64,000 nt of DNA from Mycolicibacterium sp. CBMA 247 (GTDB lineage: Bacteria > Actinomycetota > Actinomycetes > Mycobacteriales > Mycobacteriaceae): assembly GCF_009729095.1 (NCBI RefSeq), contig NZ_VTGX01000001.1, forward strand, positions 1,054,001 to 1,118,000, read 5' to 3'. A program made the position numbers and the translations under genes. A model generated the notes under the pieces. It was not told where the DNA came from. It ran no database searches and was given only the letters and a program-made list of their open reading frames with translations. Shown here piece by piece: positions 27,830 through 36,281 of the stretch (positions are counted from its first letter, which is position 1; each line of letters starts with the position of its first letter).

Positions 27830-28294
27830 ATGTTCCGGGTGATGTTCTTCTCTCCCCGCATCGCACCCAACACCGGCAATGCGATCCGGATGGTGGCCGG
27901 AACCGGGTGCGAACTGCACCTGGTCGAGCCACTGGGTTTCGATCTGTCCGAACCCAAACTGCGCCGAGCCGGTCTGGACTACCACGACCTGGCATCGGTG
28001 ACCGTGCACGCCGATCTCGCGGCAGCTTGGCGCGCATTGATGCCGGCCCGCGTCTACGCGTTCACCGCGCACGCGTCGACCTCGTTCACCGACGTCTCCT
28101 ACCAGCCGGGCGACGTGCTGATGTTCGGCCCGGAACCCACCGGGCTGGATGCACAGACCCTGGCCGACCCCAATATCACCGCGCAGGTACGTATTCCGAT
28201 GCTGCCCGGCAGGCGGTCATTGAATTTGTCGAATGCGGCGGCCGTCGCCGCCTATGAGGCCTGGCGCCAACACGGGTTCGCCGGCGCCGTCTAG
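27830..28294 (+). CDS. trmL: tRNA (cytidine(34)-2'-O)-methyltransferase, SPOUT family
   Basis: A 154-residue SPOUT-fold methyltransferase with the same length as Rv3366 (spoU). Diagnostic blocks are SPRIAPNTGNAIRMVAGTGC (motif 1), LMFGPEPTGLD (motif 2) and IPMLPGRRSLNLSNAAAV (motif 3), which form the knotted SAM site. TrmL modifies the ribose at the wobble position of certain leucine tRNAs. A longer in-frame start exists upstream, but the ATG at 27830 gives the family N-terminus and sits just after a -10 box. Confidence 0.9.
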   Translation: MFRVMFFSPRIAPNTGNAIRMVAGTGCELHLVEPLGFDLSEPKLRRAGLDYHDLASVTVHADLAAAWRALMPARVYAFTAHASTSFTDVSYQPGDVLMFGPEPTGLDAQTLADPNITAQVRIPMLPGRRSLNLSNAAAVAAYEAWRQHGFAGAV

Positions 28295-28300
28295 TTACGC

Positions 28301-28335
28301 TTCGGGCGTGGGCCGACAAGCGACCCACGCCCGAA
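28301..28335. terminator. Bidirectional terminator hairpin, 12-bp stem
   Basis: TTCGGGCGTGGG (28301-28312) pairs perfectly with CCCACGCCCGAA (28324-28335) around an 11-base loop between the convergent trmL and nitroreductase genes. Confidence 0.7.
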
Positions 28336-28389
28336 TCTCACAGAGAGTTCATACTCCGGCTTCACAAATCCATCGGGTGAAGCAGGCTC

Positions 28390-29043
28390 TCACCAACTGT
28401 CCCAGTGGGAGAACTGCTCGGCCGGAAGGCGCTTGGCCTTCTTGAAATCGGTGCCCTTGGTGTAGGCGATCGGGAACAGGCCCGCCTGGGCGTACTGATC
28501 GAACGGAATGCCCAGCAATTCGGCGGCCTGCTTCTCGCCGTCACCCAGCAGGTGCAGCGTCGTCCAGGCGGATCCCAGGCCGCGGGACCGCAGCGCCAGC
28601 ATGAAACTCCACACCGCGGGCAGCAGCGACCCCCAGTAGGACGCACCGATACCGGCGGGTGCACCGTCGGGACGGCCTTCGAGGCACGGCACCATCAGTA
28701 CCGGGGCCTTCTCGAAGTTGTCGGTGAGGTACTTGGCGGAACTCATCACCGCATCAATCTGCTGATCGCGGATGTCGCCACGCTCGGGCGCAGGCAGGGA
28801 GAGGTACGGATTGGCGTTGGCCCGGTAGATGTCGGCCAACGCCTTCTTCTTTGCCGGGTCTTCGACGAAAACCCATTGCCAGCCTTGCGTATTCGACCCG
28901 GTTGGGGCCTGTAGCGCCAGGTCGAGGCACTCCATGATCACCTCACGCGGCACCGGCTTCTCAAGGTCCAGGCGTTTGCGCACCGAGCGGGTGGTGGTGA
29001 GGAGTTCGTCAACGGTCAAGCTCAACGTCGGTTCGGCTGTCAT
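28390..29043 (-). CDS. Nitroreductase-family FMN oxidoreductase (Rv3368c-like)
   Basis: A 217-residue nitroreductase-family protein. The N-terminal TTRSVRKRLDLEKPVP and LQAPTGSNTQGWQW segments bind FMN phosphate, and the C-terminal FPIAYTKGTDFKKAKR block is conserved in the Rv3368c group. It would reduce nitro or quinone-like substrates with NAD(P)H. As in M. tuberculosis it follows the spoU-type methyltransferase in opposite orientation. A strong hairpin lies 33 bases upstream of its start. Confidence 0.88.
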   Translation of the reverse strand: MTAEPTLSLTVDELLTTTRSVRKRLDLEKPVPREVIMECLDLALQAPTGSNTQGWQWVFVEDPAKKKALADIYRANANPYLSLPAPERGDIRDQQIDAVMSSAKYLTDNFEKAPVLMVPCLEGRPDGAPAGIGASYWGSLLPAVWSFMLALRSRGLGSAWTTLHLLGDGEKQAAELLGIPFDQYAQAGLFPIAYTKGTDFKKAKRLPAEQFSHWDSW

Positions 29044-29075
29044 GCGGCGAGACTACAACCGTTCACAGAAACCAG

Positions 29076-29108
29076 AGAAGCTCCCCAGCAATTTGCTGGG
29101 GAGCTTCT
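29076..29108. terminator. Terminator hairpin, 15-bp stem
   Basis: AGAAGCTCCCCAGCA (29076-29090) pairs perfectly with TGCTGGGGAGCTTCT (29094-29108), with a three-base ATT loop. It is downstream of the minus-strand gene at 29191-29763 and probably insulates the nitroreductase gene from it. Confidence 0.72.
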
Positions 29109-29190
29109 AATCATCGTATGCCGCAGTGCAACTCAGCTAACCGATGAAGGTTGCACGCCGCCGTCTCGCCGACGACGGCGCACGGGTTTG

Positions 29191-29763
29191 TCAGCCGGCG
29201 TTCTCGGAGACCAGCACCGGCTCCCAGCCGTTGGCCTGCGACTCGTCCGACGACCCGAAGTCAACCGGGGCCGGGACGGCGTGGATGCCGTGATCGTCGC
29301 CGGGCAACCCGCCGAGCGCGGCGATCGTGTCGCGGATCTTGCCCGCCTCGGCGTCGGTCGGCGTTGCGCCGGCCTCAAGCTCGTCGAGCAGACCGTCACG
29401 CAGGCCAGCACCGTTGGCCACTTCCTGGGCCGACAGCTTGGCGTGGATGCGGGTGACGTAGATCTGTTGCCCCAGAGAGGAACCCGGCGCCGCGGCGGCG
29501 TGGGCCATCAACGAGTCGTACCGCTGACGAACCCCGCTGAGCGCCACGATGACCGCGGGAGAAGGCCGGTTGCTGCTGGCCGCCTCGGCCAGCGAGGCAC
29601 GCAGCTTGCGCAGGCCGGACAGGACGACGTCGGCGCGCTTGTGGAACTTCTTGTCCTCGGGGAAAGGCAGTGCGTCGATCGCGGCGGAGTACATGTGCAT
29701 CGCCGCTTCCGACAGACTGACGATGACCGCCGAATCACCTTCCAGTGTCGCCTTTTGTGCCAT
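29191..29763 (-). CDS. Unknown helical protein with possible XRE-like C-terminal domain
   Basis: A 190-residue protein I cannot assign. The N-terminal half is helical (SEAAMHMYSAAIDALPFPEDK onward). The C-terminal half contains QQIYVTRIHAKLSAQEVANG followed by GLRDGLLDELEAGATPTDAE, which resembles an XRE/Cro helix-turn-helix (R..K.LSQ..vA..agl....l..iE.G...pt). That resemblance, and the lack of signal peptide or membrane helices, suggests a cytoplasmic DNA-binding or nucleoid-linked role, as inference. It is followed by a strong terminator and has no operon partner. Confidence 0.65.
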   Translation of the reverse strand: MAQKATLEGDSAVIVSLSEAAMHMYSAAIDALPFPEDKKFHKRADVVLSGLRKLRASLAEAASSNRPSPAVIVALSGVRQRYDSLMAHAAAAPGSSLGQQIYVTRIHAKLSAQEVANGAGLRDGLLDELEAGATPTDAEAGKIRDTIAALGGLPGDDHGIHAVPAPVDFGSSDESQANGWEPVLVSENAG

Positions 29764-30026
29764 GGGCCCTCAATTCTCAGCAAGCAGATCGACAGAAACT
29801 GAGCGGCCGGTGGCTGGGGTCTGCATTGCCCGATTCACCGCCGCTCGCGGTGAGCACGGGATGACACTAGCGGTTTCGGGGCGCCCCGTCATCGCTAGGG
29901 GCCCTTGAAGAATGACAAAAAACAGAGTATGCGAAAGCGGGCGCCACCGGCCGGTAGCACCCACTGCCGTGGGTGGCCCTACTCTGAACGCCGCACGGTG
30001 GCAGGCTTGGCCGACGGGAGGTCGAC
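29764..30026. other. Divergent intergenic region with nested palindromes
   Basis: This 263-base gap separates two unknown divergent genes. CTAGCG (29867-29872) pairs with CGCTAG (29893-29898), enclosing the palindrome CGGGGCGCCCCG (29877-29888). A GGGAGG ribosome-binding site lies just before the ATG at 30027. No gene is seen. Confidence 0.4.
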
Positions 30027-30992
30027 ATGGCCGGACTAACTGAATCGACAAGGGCCGCTGAGTCTTCAGGGGGTGCCCCGTCGAACAACGGCGAGGTGGG
30101 CGACACGACCGAGCCGATGCGGGTGGCGGTGGTGGACCGAGACCCGGCCCCCAGGGTGACGTCGGTCGATGCCAAGGCCGGTATCGGATGGCTGGTGTGC
30201 GGCGGTCTGGGCAGCCTGGCCATCGTCTGGTACCTGCTGTTCAGCCCTGGTGAGCTAGGAAGCAAGGCCGAGTGGTTCTTCGGTGCGGTCGTCTTCGTCG
30301 TCGTGATGGTGACGATGTGGCTGACCCTCACCGTCCAGCGTCAGGCCCGATACGACATCGCCCAGGCCGACGAGCGTCTGCGCCGGGAGCTGGCGGCCGC
30401 TGACGAGCGCTCGGCGCTCGAACTCGCCCTGACCCAGAAGTGGCACCGGGCCGCGATGGAGTCCCAGCAGAAACTGCACCATGCAGAGTTGGTGGCCCAA
30501 CGGGAGCTCGCTCGCATCGAGCGCAACAACCTGCTCGAGCAATTGCAGAAGCAGGCGATGATCGAGGTATCACGTGCGGTGGGCGCACACACCCGGATGC
30601 TCGCGACGCTGTGGACCGAAGGGGCGACGCAGCTGCGCAACCCGGATCGCGACCAGCGGGAAACCGCGATGAACGCGATATTCGAGCAGATCAGCCAGGT
30701 GGTGAACGACGTCTCGGTCGAGCTGGACAACGCCCACCTGCTCAGCCAGGACGACCGCCTGCAGGATGCGCTGAACCGGGTCAACGACGCGGTGCTGATG
30801 GCGATCCAGGTTGCCGAGGATCTGCACGCCGACGTGGTCGAGGGGCGCACCCCGGAAACCAACCCCATCCCCGCCGTCCAACGGCTACTGCACGAGCGGG
30901 CCACTGCCGCGCGACGGCTGGCGTGGTCGCTGCTGCGGACCGGACTCGGGGACAGCACCCCCACCGCCGACGGTCACAGCGATATCGCTTGA
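30027..30992 (+). CDS. Membrane protein with long cytoplasmic coiled coil, unknown function
   Basis: A 321-residue protein. Residues 1-48 are disordered and acidic, two hydrophobic helices follow (about 52-72 and 83-103), then a long charged helix (QRQARYDIAQADERLRRELA onward to about residue 190) predicted to be coiled coil, and a helical C-terminal region. I do not recognise a family. The start is supported by GGGAGG six bases upstream. It stands alone between divergent and convergent neighbours. Confidence 0.7.
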   Translation: MAGLTESTRAAESSGGAPSNNGEVGDTTEPMRVAVVDRDPAPRVTSVDAKAGIGWLVCGGLGSLAIVWYLLFSPGELGSKAEWFFGAVVFVVVMVTMWLTLTVQRQARYDIAQADERLRRELAAADERSALELALTQKWHRAAMESQQKLHHAELVAQRELARIERNNLLEQLQKQAMIEVSRAVGAHTRMLATLWTEGATQLRNPDRDQRETAMNAIFEQISQVVNDVSVELDNAHLLSQDDRLQDALNRVNDAVLMAIQVAEDLHADVVEGRTPETNPIPAVQRLLHERATAARRLAWSLLRTGLGDSTPTADGHSDIA

Positions 30993-31061
30993 CCCAAGCA
31001 CAGGACGACGCCCCTGAGTCCTTCGCCGGCCTAGAGGCTCCCTGCGGTGGGCGTGGCGGGC

Positions 31062-31952
31062 TCAGCCCGACTGCAGCGACTGCCTGGCGTGGTCGATCAA
31101 GCGACGCGCACTGGCGGTTGGTTGTCTGGCGTTATTCCATGCCAACGCAAGGGATCCGCGCAGATTCATGTCGGAAATTTGTAGGACGTGCAGCTTCAGA
31201 TCGCGAGCACGCGCATACGGCTCGGGGACCAGGGCGACGCCCAACCCCCCGCAGGCAAGTTCGGCAAGTACGTTCGGATCACTCGCCTCGATGCCAACAT
31301 GCGGTTCAATTCCGGCGGCGATGAACGCGGCATCGATGATGCTACGGGTCCCGATCGTCGGCGAGAACGTGATCAGTTGGCACCCGACCAGGTCCTCGAG
31401 AGTCACGGTGGCGCGCGCAGACAGCGGATGATCCGGGCATACCGCGGCGACGAGCGGCTCATCCGCAACCAGTTGCAGCTGAAGGTCTGGAGGCAACGTC
31501 CCGGGCGGCGACATGATCGCCGCGTCATGGCGCCCGTCGAGGAGTCCGTTGACGAGATCTTCAGTGCTGGCCTCGAGCAATGAAATCTCAACCATGGGAT
31601 GGTCGCGGTGAAACCTCGCCAACATGTCGGCGAGGTTGAACGCGAGCGATGAGGACGCGGCCAGGCCGACGCTGACGTGCCCGCGTAACGCGGCGCTGTA
31701 CTCGTTGGCGACGTGCTTGGCATCACTCACCGCGGCGAGCGCAGTCCGCGCGTGCGTCAACAGGGCTGTACCAACCTTGGTGAGCCGAACTGAAGGTCGC
31801 GACCTGTCAAACAATCGTTGACCGAGTTCACGCTCCAACAACAGGATTTGGGCACTCACGCCGGACTGAGCGATGTGCATTCGCGCGGCCGCCTTGGTGA
31901 AGCTCCCCTCTTCCGCGACGGCCACAAAATACTCCAGCTGCCGCAGTTCCAT
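31062..31952 (-). CDS. LysR-family regulator
   Basis: A 296-residue LysR-type regulator. The N-terminal winged helix begins MELRQLEYFVAVAEEGSFTKAA and contains ARMHIAQSGVSAQI; the rest is a two-lobed periplasmic-binding-like effector domain. It is divergent from the AOC-barrel and flavin-oxidase genes 120 bases away, the classic LysR arrangement, and an 11-bp perfect dyad in the gap is the probable binding site. Its GC content is lower than that of the mfp genes. Confidence 0.9.
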   Translation of the reverse strand: MELRQLEYFVAVAEEGSFTKAAARMHIAQSGVSAQILLLERELGQRLFDRSRPSVRLTKVGTALLTHARTALAAVSDAKHVANEYSAALRGHVSVGLAASSSLAFNLADMLARFHRDHPMVEISLLEASTEDLVNGLLDGRHDAAIMSPPGTLPPDLQLQLVADEPLVAAVCPDHPLSARATVTLEDLVGCQLITFSPTIGTRSIIDAAFIAAGIEPHVGIEASDPNVLAELACGGLGVALVPEPYARARDLKLHVLQISDMNLRGSLALAWNNARQPTASARRLIDHARQSLQSG

Positions 31953-32017
31953 AACTAAAAATGATAGCAGTCAGCATGTTTCGATGTTGGACGCCGACAA
32001 GTGCCCTGACGCATTGT

Positions 32018-32047
32018 TATTCATGTGCCCTGAGGCGCACATGAATA
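32018..32047. promoter_or_regulatory. Perfect 11-bp dyad upstream of AOC-barrel gene
   Basis: TATTCATGTGC (32018-32028) and GCACATGAATA (32037-32047) form perfect 11-bp arms with an 8-base spacer, 25 bases before the GTG of the AOC-barrel gene. It lies in the LysR divergent promoter gap and is a strong candidate operator. Confidence 0.7.
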
Positions 32048-32072
32048 GTTTCGCGGTATCTAGGAGACGCTG

Positions 32073-32561
32073 GTGACAGGACGAACGAGAACGACCATTG
32101 TCGGGTGTCTCACAGTCATTGGCTTGGTCGCGGCAGGTGTCGGCGTGTGGCTTTTCATTGATGCATCCGGCACCCATTCCACACCCGATCCGCTCACGCT
32201 CACCCTGGATGTGAAGAACGATCAGGTGGCCAAGCATGACTTCGGTAAGCCCGGTACGGATGTCGGCGACATGGACATCTTCTCGGACATCCTTTCAGTC
32301 GACGGCAAGCAGGTCGGATACGACGGCGGCACTTGCTTTTTCACCAATGTGACACCTGGCAATCCGATGACCTATTGCGAACTGACGATTCACCTCGATG
32401 AAGGTCAGATTTTCGCCCGCAGCCTGACTCCTCACACTCTTGCGCCTTTCACAATGGCTATTACCGGGGGGACCGGCGAATATGCGGATGCGCGGGGCGA
32501 GCTCACAGTCTCCGGTGTCGCAACTGCCGAGGAAAAGTACGAATTGAAGCTCTCGAAATGA
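32073..32561 (+). CDS. Membrane-anchored allene-oxide-cyclase-barrel-like protein
   Basis: A 162-residue protein with an N-terminal membrane anchor or signal (residues about 7-30) and an exported beta-barrel resembling allene oxide cyclase/dirigent proteins. The diagnostic segment is ITGGTGEYADARGELTVSG near the C-terminus; CFFTNVTPGNPMTYCELTIHL contributes central strands and a possible disulfide. In plants such barrels guide cyclisation or coupling of radicals. The GTG start is preceded by AGGAGA. Its stop overlaps the next ATG (ATGA), so it is co-translated with a flavin oxidase, implying they act on the same compound. Confidence 0.72.
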   Translation: MTGRTRTTIVGCLTVIGLVAAGVGVWLFIDASGTHSTPDPLTLTLDVKNDQVAKHDFGKPGTDVGDMDIFSDILSVDGKQVGYDGGTCFFTNVTPGNPMTYCELTIHLDEGQIFARSLTPHTLAPFTMAITGGTGEYADARGELTVSGVATAEEKYELKLSK

Positions 32562-33970
32562 CACTACGGCGGCATTTCTCCGGCCATACCAGCGAAATTC
32601 TCGAAGCCGACGCAGGGCAAGCCTCCATGACGCCCGGTTCGGCTGGGCTCGGTCACGCGCGGGCGGACAGCCTGGCCGGACTCCGTTCAGCGGTGCGTGG
32701 CCGTGTCCTGTTGATCGGCGACGCGGGCTTCGATGCCGCCCGCACACCGTGGAATCTGGCGGTCGACCAGTCCGTGCGGGCCGTGGTCGACATCGTCGAC
32801 GCCGAAGACGCGGCGGCCTTGATCCGCTTCGCCCGCAATGTCGGTGTGCCGATTGCCGTCCAACCCAACGGACACGGCGCCTCGAATGCGCTGGACGGTG
32901 CAATCCTCGCCCGGACTGCCGCTCTGAACGAGACCCACGTGGATACGGCAGCTGGGACTGCCCGGGTCGGGCCCGGTGTCTCATGGGCTCAGGTCCAGGC
33001 ACTCGCCAGTCCGGCCGGGCTGACCGGGGTCGCCGGCAGCGCACCCATCGTCGGCATCACCGGCTACACACTTGGCGGCGGCCTGAGTTGGTTCAGCCGC
33101 AAATATGGCTGGGCAGCCGAAAGTGTCGCCGCTTTCGAGGTGATCACCGCGAACGGTGACCGCTTGAAAGTTACCGATACCAGCGAATCCGACCTGTTCT
33201 GGGCCCTGCGCGGTGGGGGCGGTGACTATGCGCTCGTAACGTCGGTCGAATTCGCCCTCAAACGCGCACCATCGGTATACGGCGGCACCATGATCTGGCC
33301 CGTCAACCGGGCAGCGGCCGTCATCTCGGCGTTTCGCGAGATCACCGCGGCAGCGCCCGACGAACTGACCACGTGGTGCAGCCTGACCCGATTCCCCGGC
33401 GCGCCCCCACTCGTCCGCGTCGACACGACCTACCTCGGCCGGTCCGACGCGGCCATCGCCCTGCTGCAACCGTTCGACCGCATCGATGGGTTGCTTTCCG
33501 ACACGCGGCGGGTGCTTCCCGTCTCCGACATCGGGGCGATCACCGATGAACCCACGAAACCCGCCCCGTCACGTCAACAGGGCACCCTCGTCACCGGCTT
33601 GACCGACCAGTTCATCGACGCGCTGCTCACGCAGTCAATCGAACCGCTGATGGCCGTCCAGATCCGCCACCTCGGCGGAGCCTTGGAACGCCCTTCCGAC
33701 ACTGCCGCGGGACCTGTCACCGCGCCGTACCTCATCAGTTTCGTTGGAATTCAACCAAACCCAGAGAGCGGAACAACATTGAAAGCCCGAGCGAACATTT
33801 TCCTCGACACGCTGACACCGGTGAACACCACCAAGGTCCCATTCAACTTCCTCGCCCCAGAACAGAACGCCGCCGACGCCTTCGACACAGCCACACTCGC
33901 CCGGCTGCGAGCGGTCAAGCAGCACCGCGATCCCGATGGCGTATTTCGCAGCAACCACCCCGTCGGCTAG
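32558..33970 (+). CDS. BBE-like FAD-linked oxidase
   Basis: A 470-residue FAD-binding PCMH-type oxidase with a C-terminal berberine-bridge (BBE) domain. The FAD loop carries PNGHGASNA; His106 in it is at the position that is covalently attached to FAD in relatives. A second FAD block is VGITGYTLGGGLSWFSRKYG, and the C-terminus LRAVKQHRDPDGVFRSNHPV is the BBE signature. No cysteine is seen in the second covalent position, so a single His linkage is expected. No signal peptide is evident. It is translationally coupled to the AOC-barrel gene and likely controlled by the divergent LysR protein. Confidence 0.88.
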   Translation: MTLRRHFSGHTSEILEADAGQASMTPGSAGLGHARADSLAGLRSAVRGRVLLIGDAGFDAARTPWNLAVDQSVRAVVDIVDAEDAAALIRFARNVGVPIAVQPNGHGASNALDGAILARTAALNETHVDTAAGTARVGPGVSWAQVQALASPAGLTGVAGSAPIVGITGYTLGGGLSWFSRKYGWAAESVAAFEVITANGDRLKVTDTSESDLFWALRGGGGDYALVTSVEFALKRAPSVYGGTMIWPVNRAAAVISAFREITAAAPDELTTWCSLTRFPGAPPLVRVDTTYLGRSDAAIALLQPFDRIDGLLSDTRRVLPVSDIGAITDEPTKPAPSRQQGTLVTGLTDQFIDALLTQSIEPLMAVQIRHLGGALERPSDTAAGPVTAPYLISFVGIQPNPESGTTLKARANIFLDTLTPVNTTKVPFNFLAPEQNAADAFDTATLARLRAVKQHRDPDGVFRSNHPVG

Positions 33971-34187
33971 GTGGAACATCATGTGTGTCATGCAATGTCG
34001 CGCACGACACTAGAGGATCTGATCGGGCACATCACCAAGGAGCGAAATCCTTTGTACATAAGCACCATCCGGTCCGGCGGACCATCTATAGGAACGCCGC
34101 CCTGGCGACCTGGAGCATCTCCCGGAGATTCTGAACCGCTGGCTGACCGGCATGCGGTCGCCGGCTCCACGTTTCTGGGAGGTTCGC
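33971..34187 (+). pseudogene. Possible gene remnant upstream of amidase
   Basis: These 217 bases read like decayed coding sequence. One frame gives MSRTTLEDLIGHITKERNPLY (from about 33995) before losing sense; another, from about 34095 to the amidase start, gives GDLEHLPEILNRWLTGM and then PAPRFWEVR. The two halves are in different frames and separated by a stop. I cannot name the parent gene. Confidence 0.3.
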
Positions 34188-35636
34188 ATGAATGATCTGG
34201 CATTCCGCTCAGCAGGTGAACTCGCGACTGCCATCGCGACCAAAGAGGTGTCCAGCGTCGAGCTTCTCGATCACTACCTCACCCGCGTGAGCCATTTTGA
34301 TCCACAGGTGAACTCGATCGTCGCACTGGACGAGGAGAGCGCGAAGGCCGCAGCACGAGAGGCTGACCGCAAGGTCGCTCGGGGCGAATCACTCGGCCCG
34401 CTGCACGGCGTCCCCGTGACGATCAAGGACAGTCTCGAAGTAGCCGGCATGCGGACCACCGGTGGTTCCCACCGCTGGGGACACCATGTTTCGACAATCG
34501 ATGCCGAGGCCGTCACAAGGCTCAAGAAGGCAGGCGCGATCGTATTCGGCAAGTCCAATCTGCCTGCCGACGCCCGTGACTGGCAGACCTACAACGAGGT
34601 GTACGGGACCACGAACAATCCCTGGGACGCAACGCGCGGACCCGGTGGCTCGTCGGGCGGTTCCGCAGCCGCGCTCGCCGCTGGGCTGACCGGGCTCGAG
34701 CTTGGCGGCGACACAGCAGGCTCGATCAGGGTGCCCTCACACTTCTGCGGTGTCTACGGGCTGCGCCCTTCGTACGGGATTGTGCCCAGACACGGCAGCG
34801 TCTCCGGGCACGCGCCCGGCTCGCTGGCAGAGTTCGACATGGCGGTGCTCGGGCCGCTCGGCAGGCACGCCGACGATCTGAACCTGGGCCTCGACGTCAT
34901 TGCCGGACCGGACCGAGACAACGCACCGGCCTGGCGGTTGGATTTACCGCCATCGAGAGCGCGCAACCTCCGGGAGTTCCGCGTGGCGGCATGGCTCGAC
35001 GACCCGTTCTGTCCGGTCGACCGTGAGCTGGTCGCGGCCATGGAGACAATGCTGGCGGCAGTCCGGTCCGAGGGCGCTACCGTGGTCGAGCGCGAAGGGC
35101 CAGTAGGGCTTGAGGAGACGATGACGCTCTACCTGCCATTGCTGATGGCACAAAGCGGGTTGATCGAGCCGGACGCGTCATACGCCGCACTCGTCGAGCA
35201 CGCCATTGCAGAAGGGGCGGCAGCCGGGTCCGCCTCGGAGTTAACGGTCCGTTTCCGCGATTGGCATGCGCTCGATGAACGTCGCCAACAGTCACGCCGT
35301 CGCTGGGCCAAGTTCTTCGGCGACGTCGATGTGCTCCTCTGCCCGGTGAGCCCGACTGCCGCCTTCCCTCACGACCATCGTCCTGATCCTGGATGGTCGG
35401 TCCGCACGCTTCGGATCGACGACAGGCAACGGCCGTACCGGGAGATGCTCACCTGGGTGGCGCCGGCATCACTCAACCACCTGCCGGCGGCGGTAGCACC
35501 GATCGGAGCCACTCGCGACGGGCTTCCGATCGGAGTTCAGGTGATCGCGCCCTATCTCCATGACCGGACTGCCATCCGATTCGTGCAATGCCTGGCGGAG
35601 ACGGTTGGCGGGTTTCGGCGCCCACCCGGATTCTGA
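34188..35636 (+). CDS. Amidase-signature-family hydrolase
   Basis: A 482-residue amidase of the Ser-cisSer-Lys family. The catalytic lysine lies in PVTIKDS, the cis-serine in GGSSGGSAAALAAG and the nucleophilic serine in LGGDTAGSIRVPS. Such enzymes hydrolyse amides or act in ammonia-releasing steps; the substrate is unknown. GGGAGG lies five bases before the ATG at 34188, which decides the start over an earlier in-frame ATG (34152). It has no obvious operon partner and sits among catabolic gene fragments. Confidence 0.88.
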   Translation: MNDLAFRSAGELATAIATKEVSSVELLDHYLTRVSHFDPQVNSIVALDEESAKAAAREADRKVARGESLGPLHGVPVTIKDSLEVAGMRTTGGSHRWGHHVSTIDAEAVTRLKKAGAIVFGKSNLPADARDWQTYNEVYGTTNNPWDATRGPGGSSGGSAAALAAGLTGLELGGDTAGSIRVPSHFCGVYGLRPSYGIVPRHGSVSGHAPGSLAEFDMAVLGPLGRHADDLNLGLDVIAGPDRDNAPAWRLDLPPSRARNLREFRVAAWLDDPFCPVDRELVAAMETMLAAVRSEGATVVEREGPVGLEETMTLYLPLLMAQSGLIEPDASYAALVEHAIAEGAAAGSASELTVRFRDWHALDERRQQSRRRWAKFFGDVDVLLCPVSPTAAFPHDHRPDPGWSVRTLRIDDRQRPYREMLTWVAPASLNHLPAAVAPIGATRDGLPIGVQVIAPYLHDRTAIRFVQCLAETVGGFRRPPGF

Positions 35637-35661
35637 GCTACTGCAGGCGAATCCTGAACCG

Positions 35662-35706
35662 AGCCGGCCCTGAGCAGGTGCCGACGGCACCTGGTCAGGG
35701 CTGGCT
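35662..35706. terminator. Terminator hairpin after amidase gene
   Basis: 35662-35682 and 35686-35706 pair over 21 positions with two imperfect pairs around a GAC loop; the inner stem is CAGGTGCC/GGCACCTG. It follows the amidase stop by 26 bases and overlaps the end of the minus-strand aldolase fragment. Confidence 0.6.
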
Positions 35707-36270
35707 GTCGGCACTACACCGCGCCGAGCATGACGCTTCCGAGGTGGCGAGGATGGCATCAGCGTCGACCCCCGTCGGCACGTTCATCCTTTCGAGCGCG
35801 GTGACCAGAATCTCCGTCGGCGCATTACCCGCTCCGGCACCGAGCGCGCACAGGGTTCCGTCGATCTGGCGCGCCCCCGCGCGATATCCGGCGATCGAGT
35901 TGGCCACTCCCAGCGAGAGATTCTGATGCGCATGTACGCCCACCTGCGCGTCGGGGCCGAGTTCGGCGACCAAGGCCGCGACCCGGTCGGCGAGGTCGTC
36001 GGGCAGTAACGCACCCGCGGAGTCCACGACATACACACACTGACACCCGGCGTCCGCCATGATCCGCGCCTGCTGCGCGAGCTGTTCGGGTGACGCGCGG
36101 TGCGAGAGCATGAGGAAACCGACTGTCTCCATGCCGAGTTCGCGTGCGGCGCCGAAGTGCTGAATGGACACATCCGCCTCGGTGCAGTGGGTGGCGATGC
36201 GGGCGATCGACGCGCCTGCATCATGCGCCGCGCGGAGATGACGCACCGTGCCGAGCCCGCACCAACCCAT
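35695..36270 (-). pseudogene. Fragment of 4-hydroxy-2-oxovalerate aldolase
   Basis: The minus strand encodes about 190 residues matching the middle of HMGL-like 4-hydroxy-2-oxovalerate aldolases (HsaF/MhpE type, about 340 residues). Recognisable blocks are [63 protein letters not shown] with the HxH metal ligands, and [14 protein letters not shown]. The N-terminal part with the TLRDG metal-binding region is absent, and the C-terminal about 75 residues are lost after SEASCSARC. It is therefore an internal fragment and cannot be a working enzyme. Its 5' edge abuts a dehydrogenase fragment on the other strand. Confidence 0.82.
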
Positions 36271-36281
36271 TGCAGGTCGCA

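Noticed and set aside
29867..29898. Intrinsic terminator in the divergent gap
   Set aside because: No gene ends there; the nested palindrome lies between two gene starts, so a regulatory role is more likely than termination.
34152..34187. Upstream ATG as amidase start
   Set aside because: The downstream ATG at 34188 has GGGAGG at ideal spacing and gives the typical amidase N-terminus.
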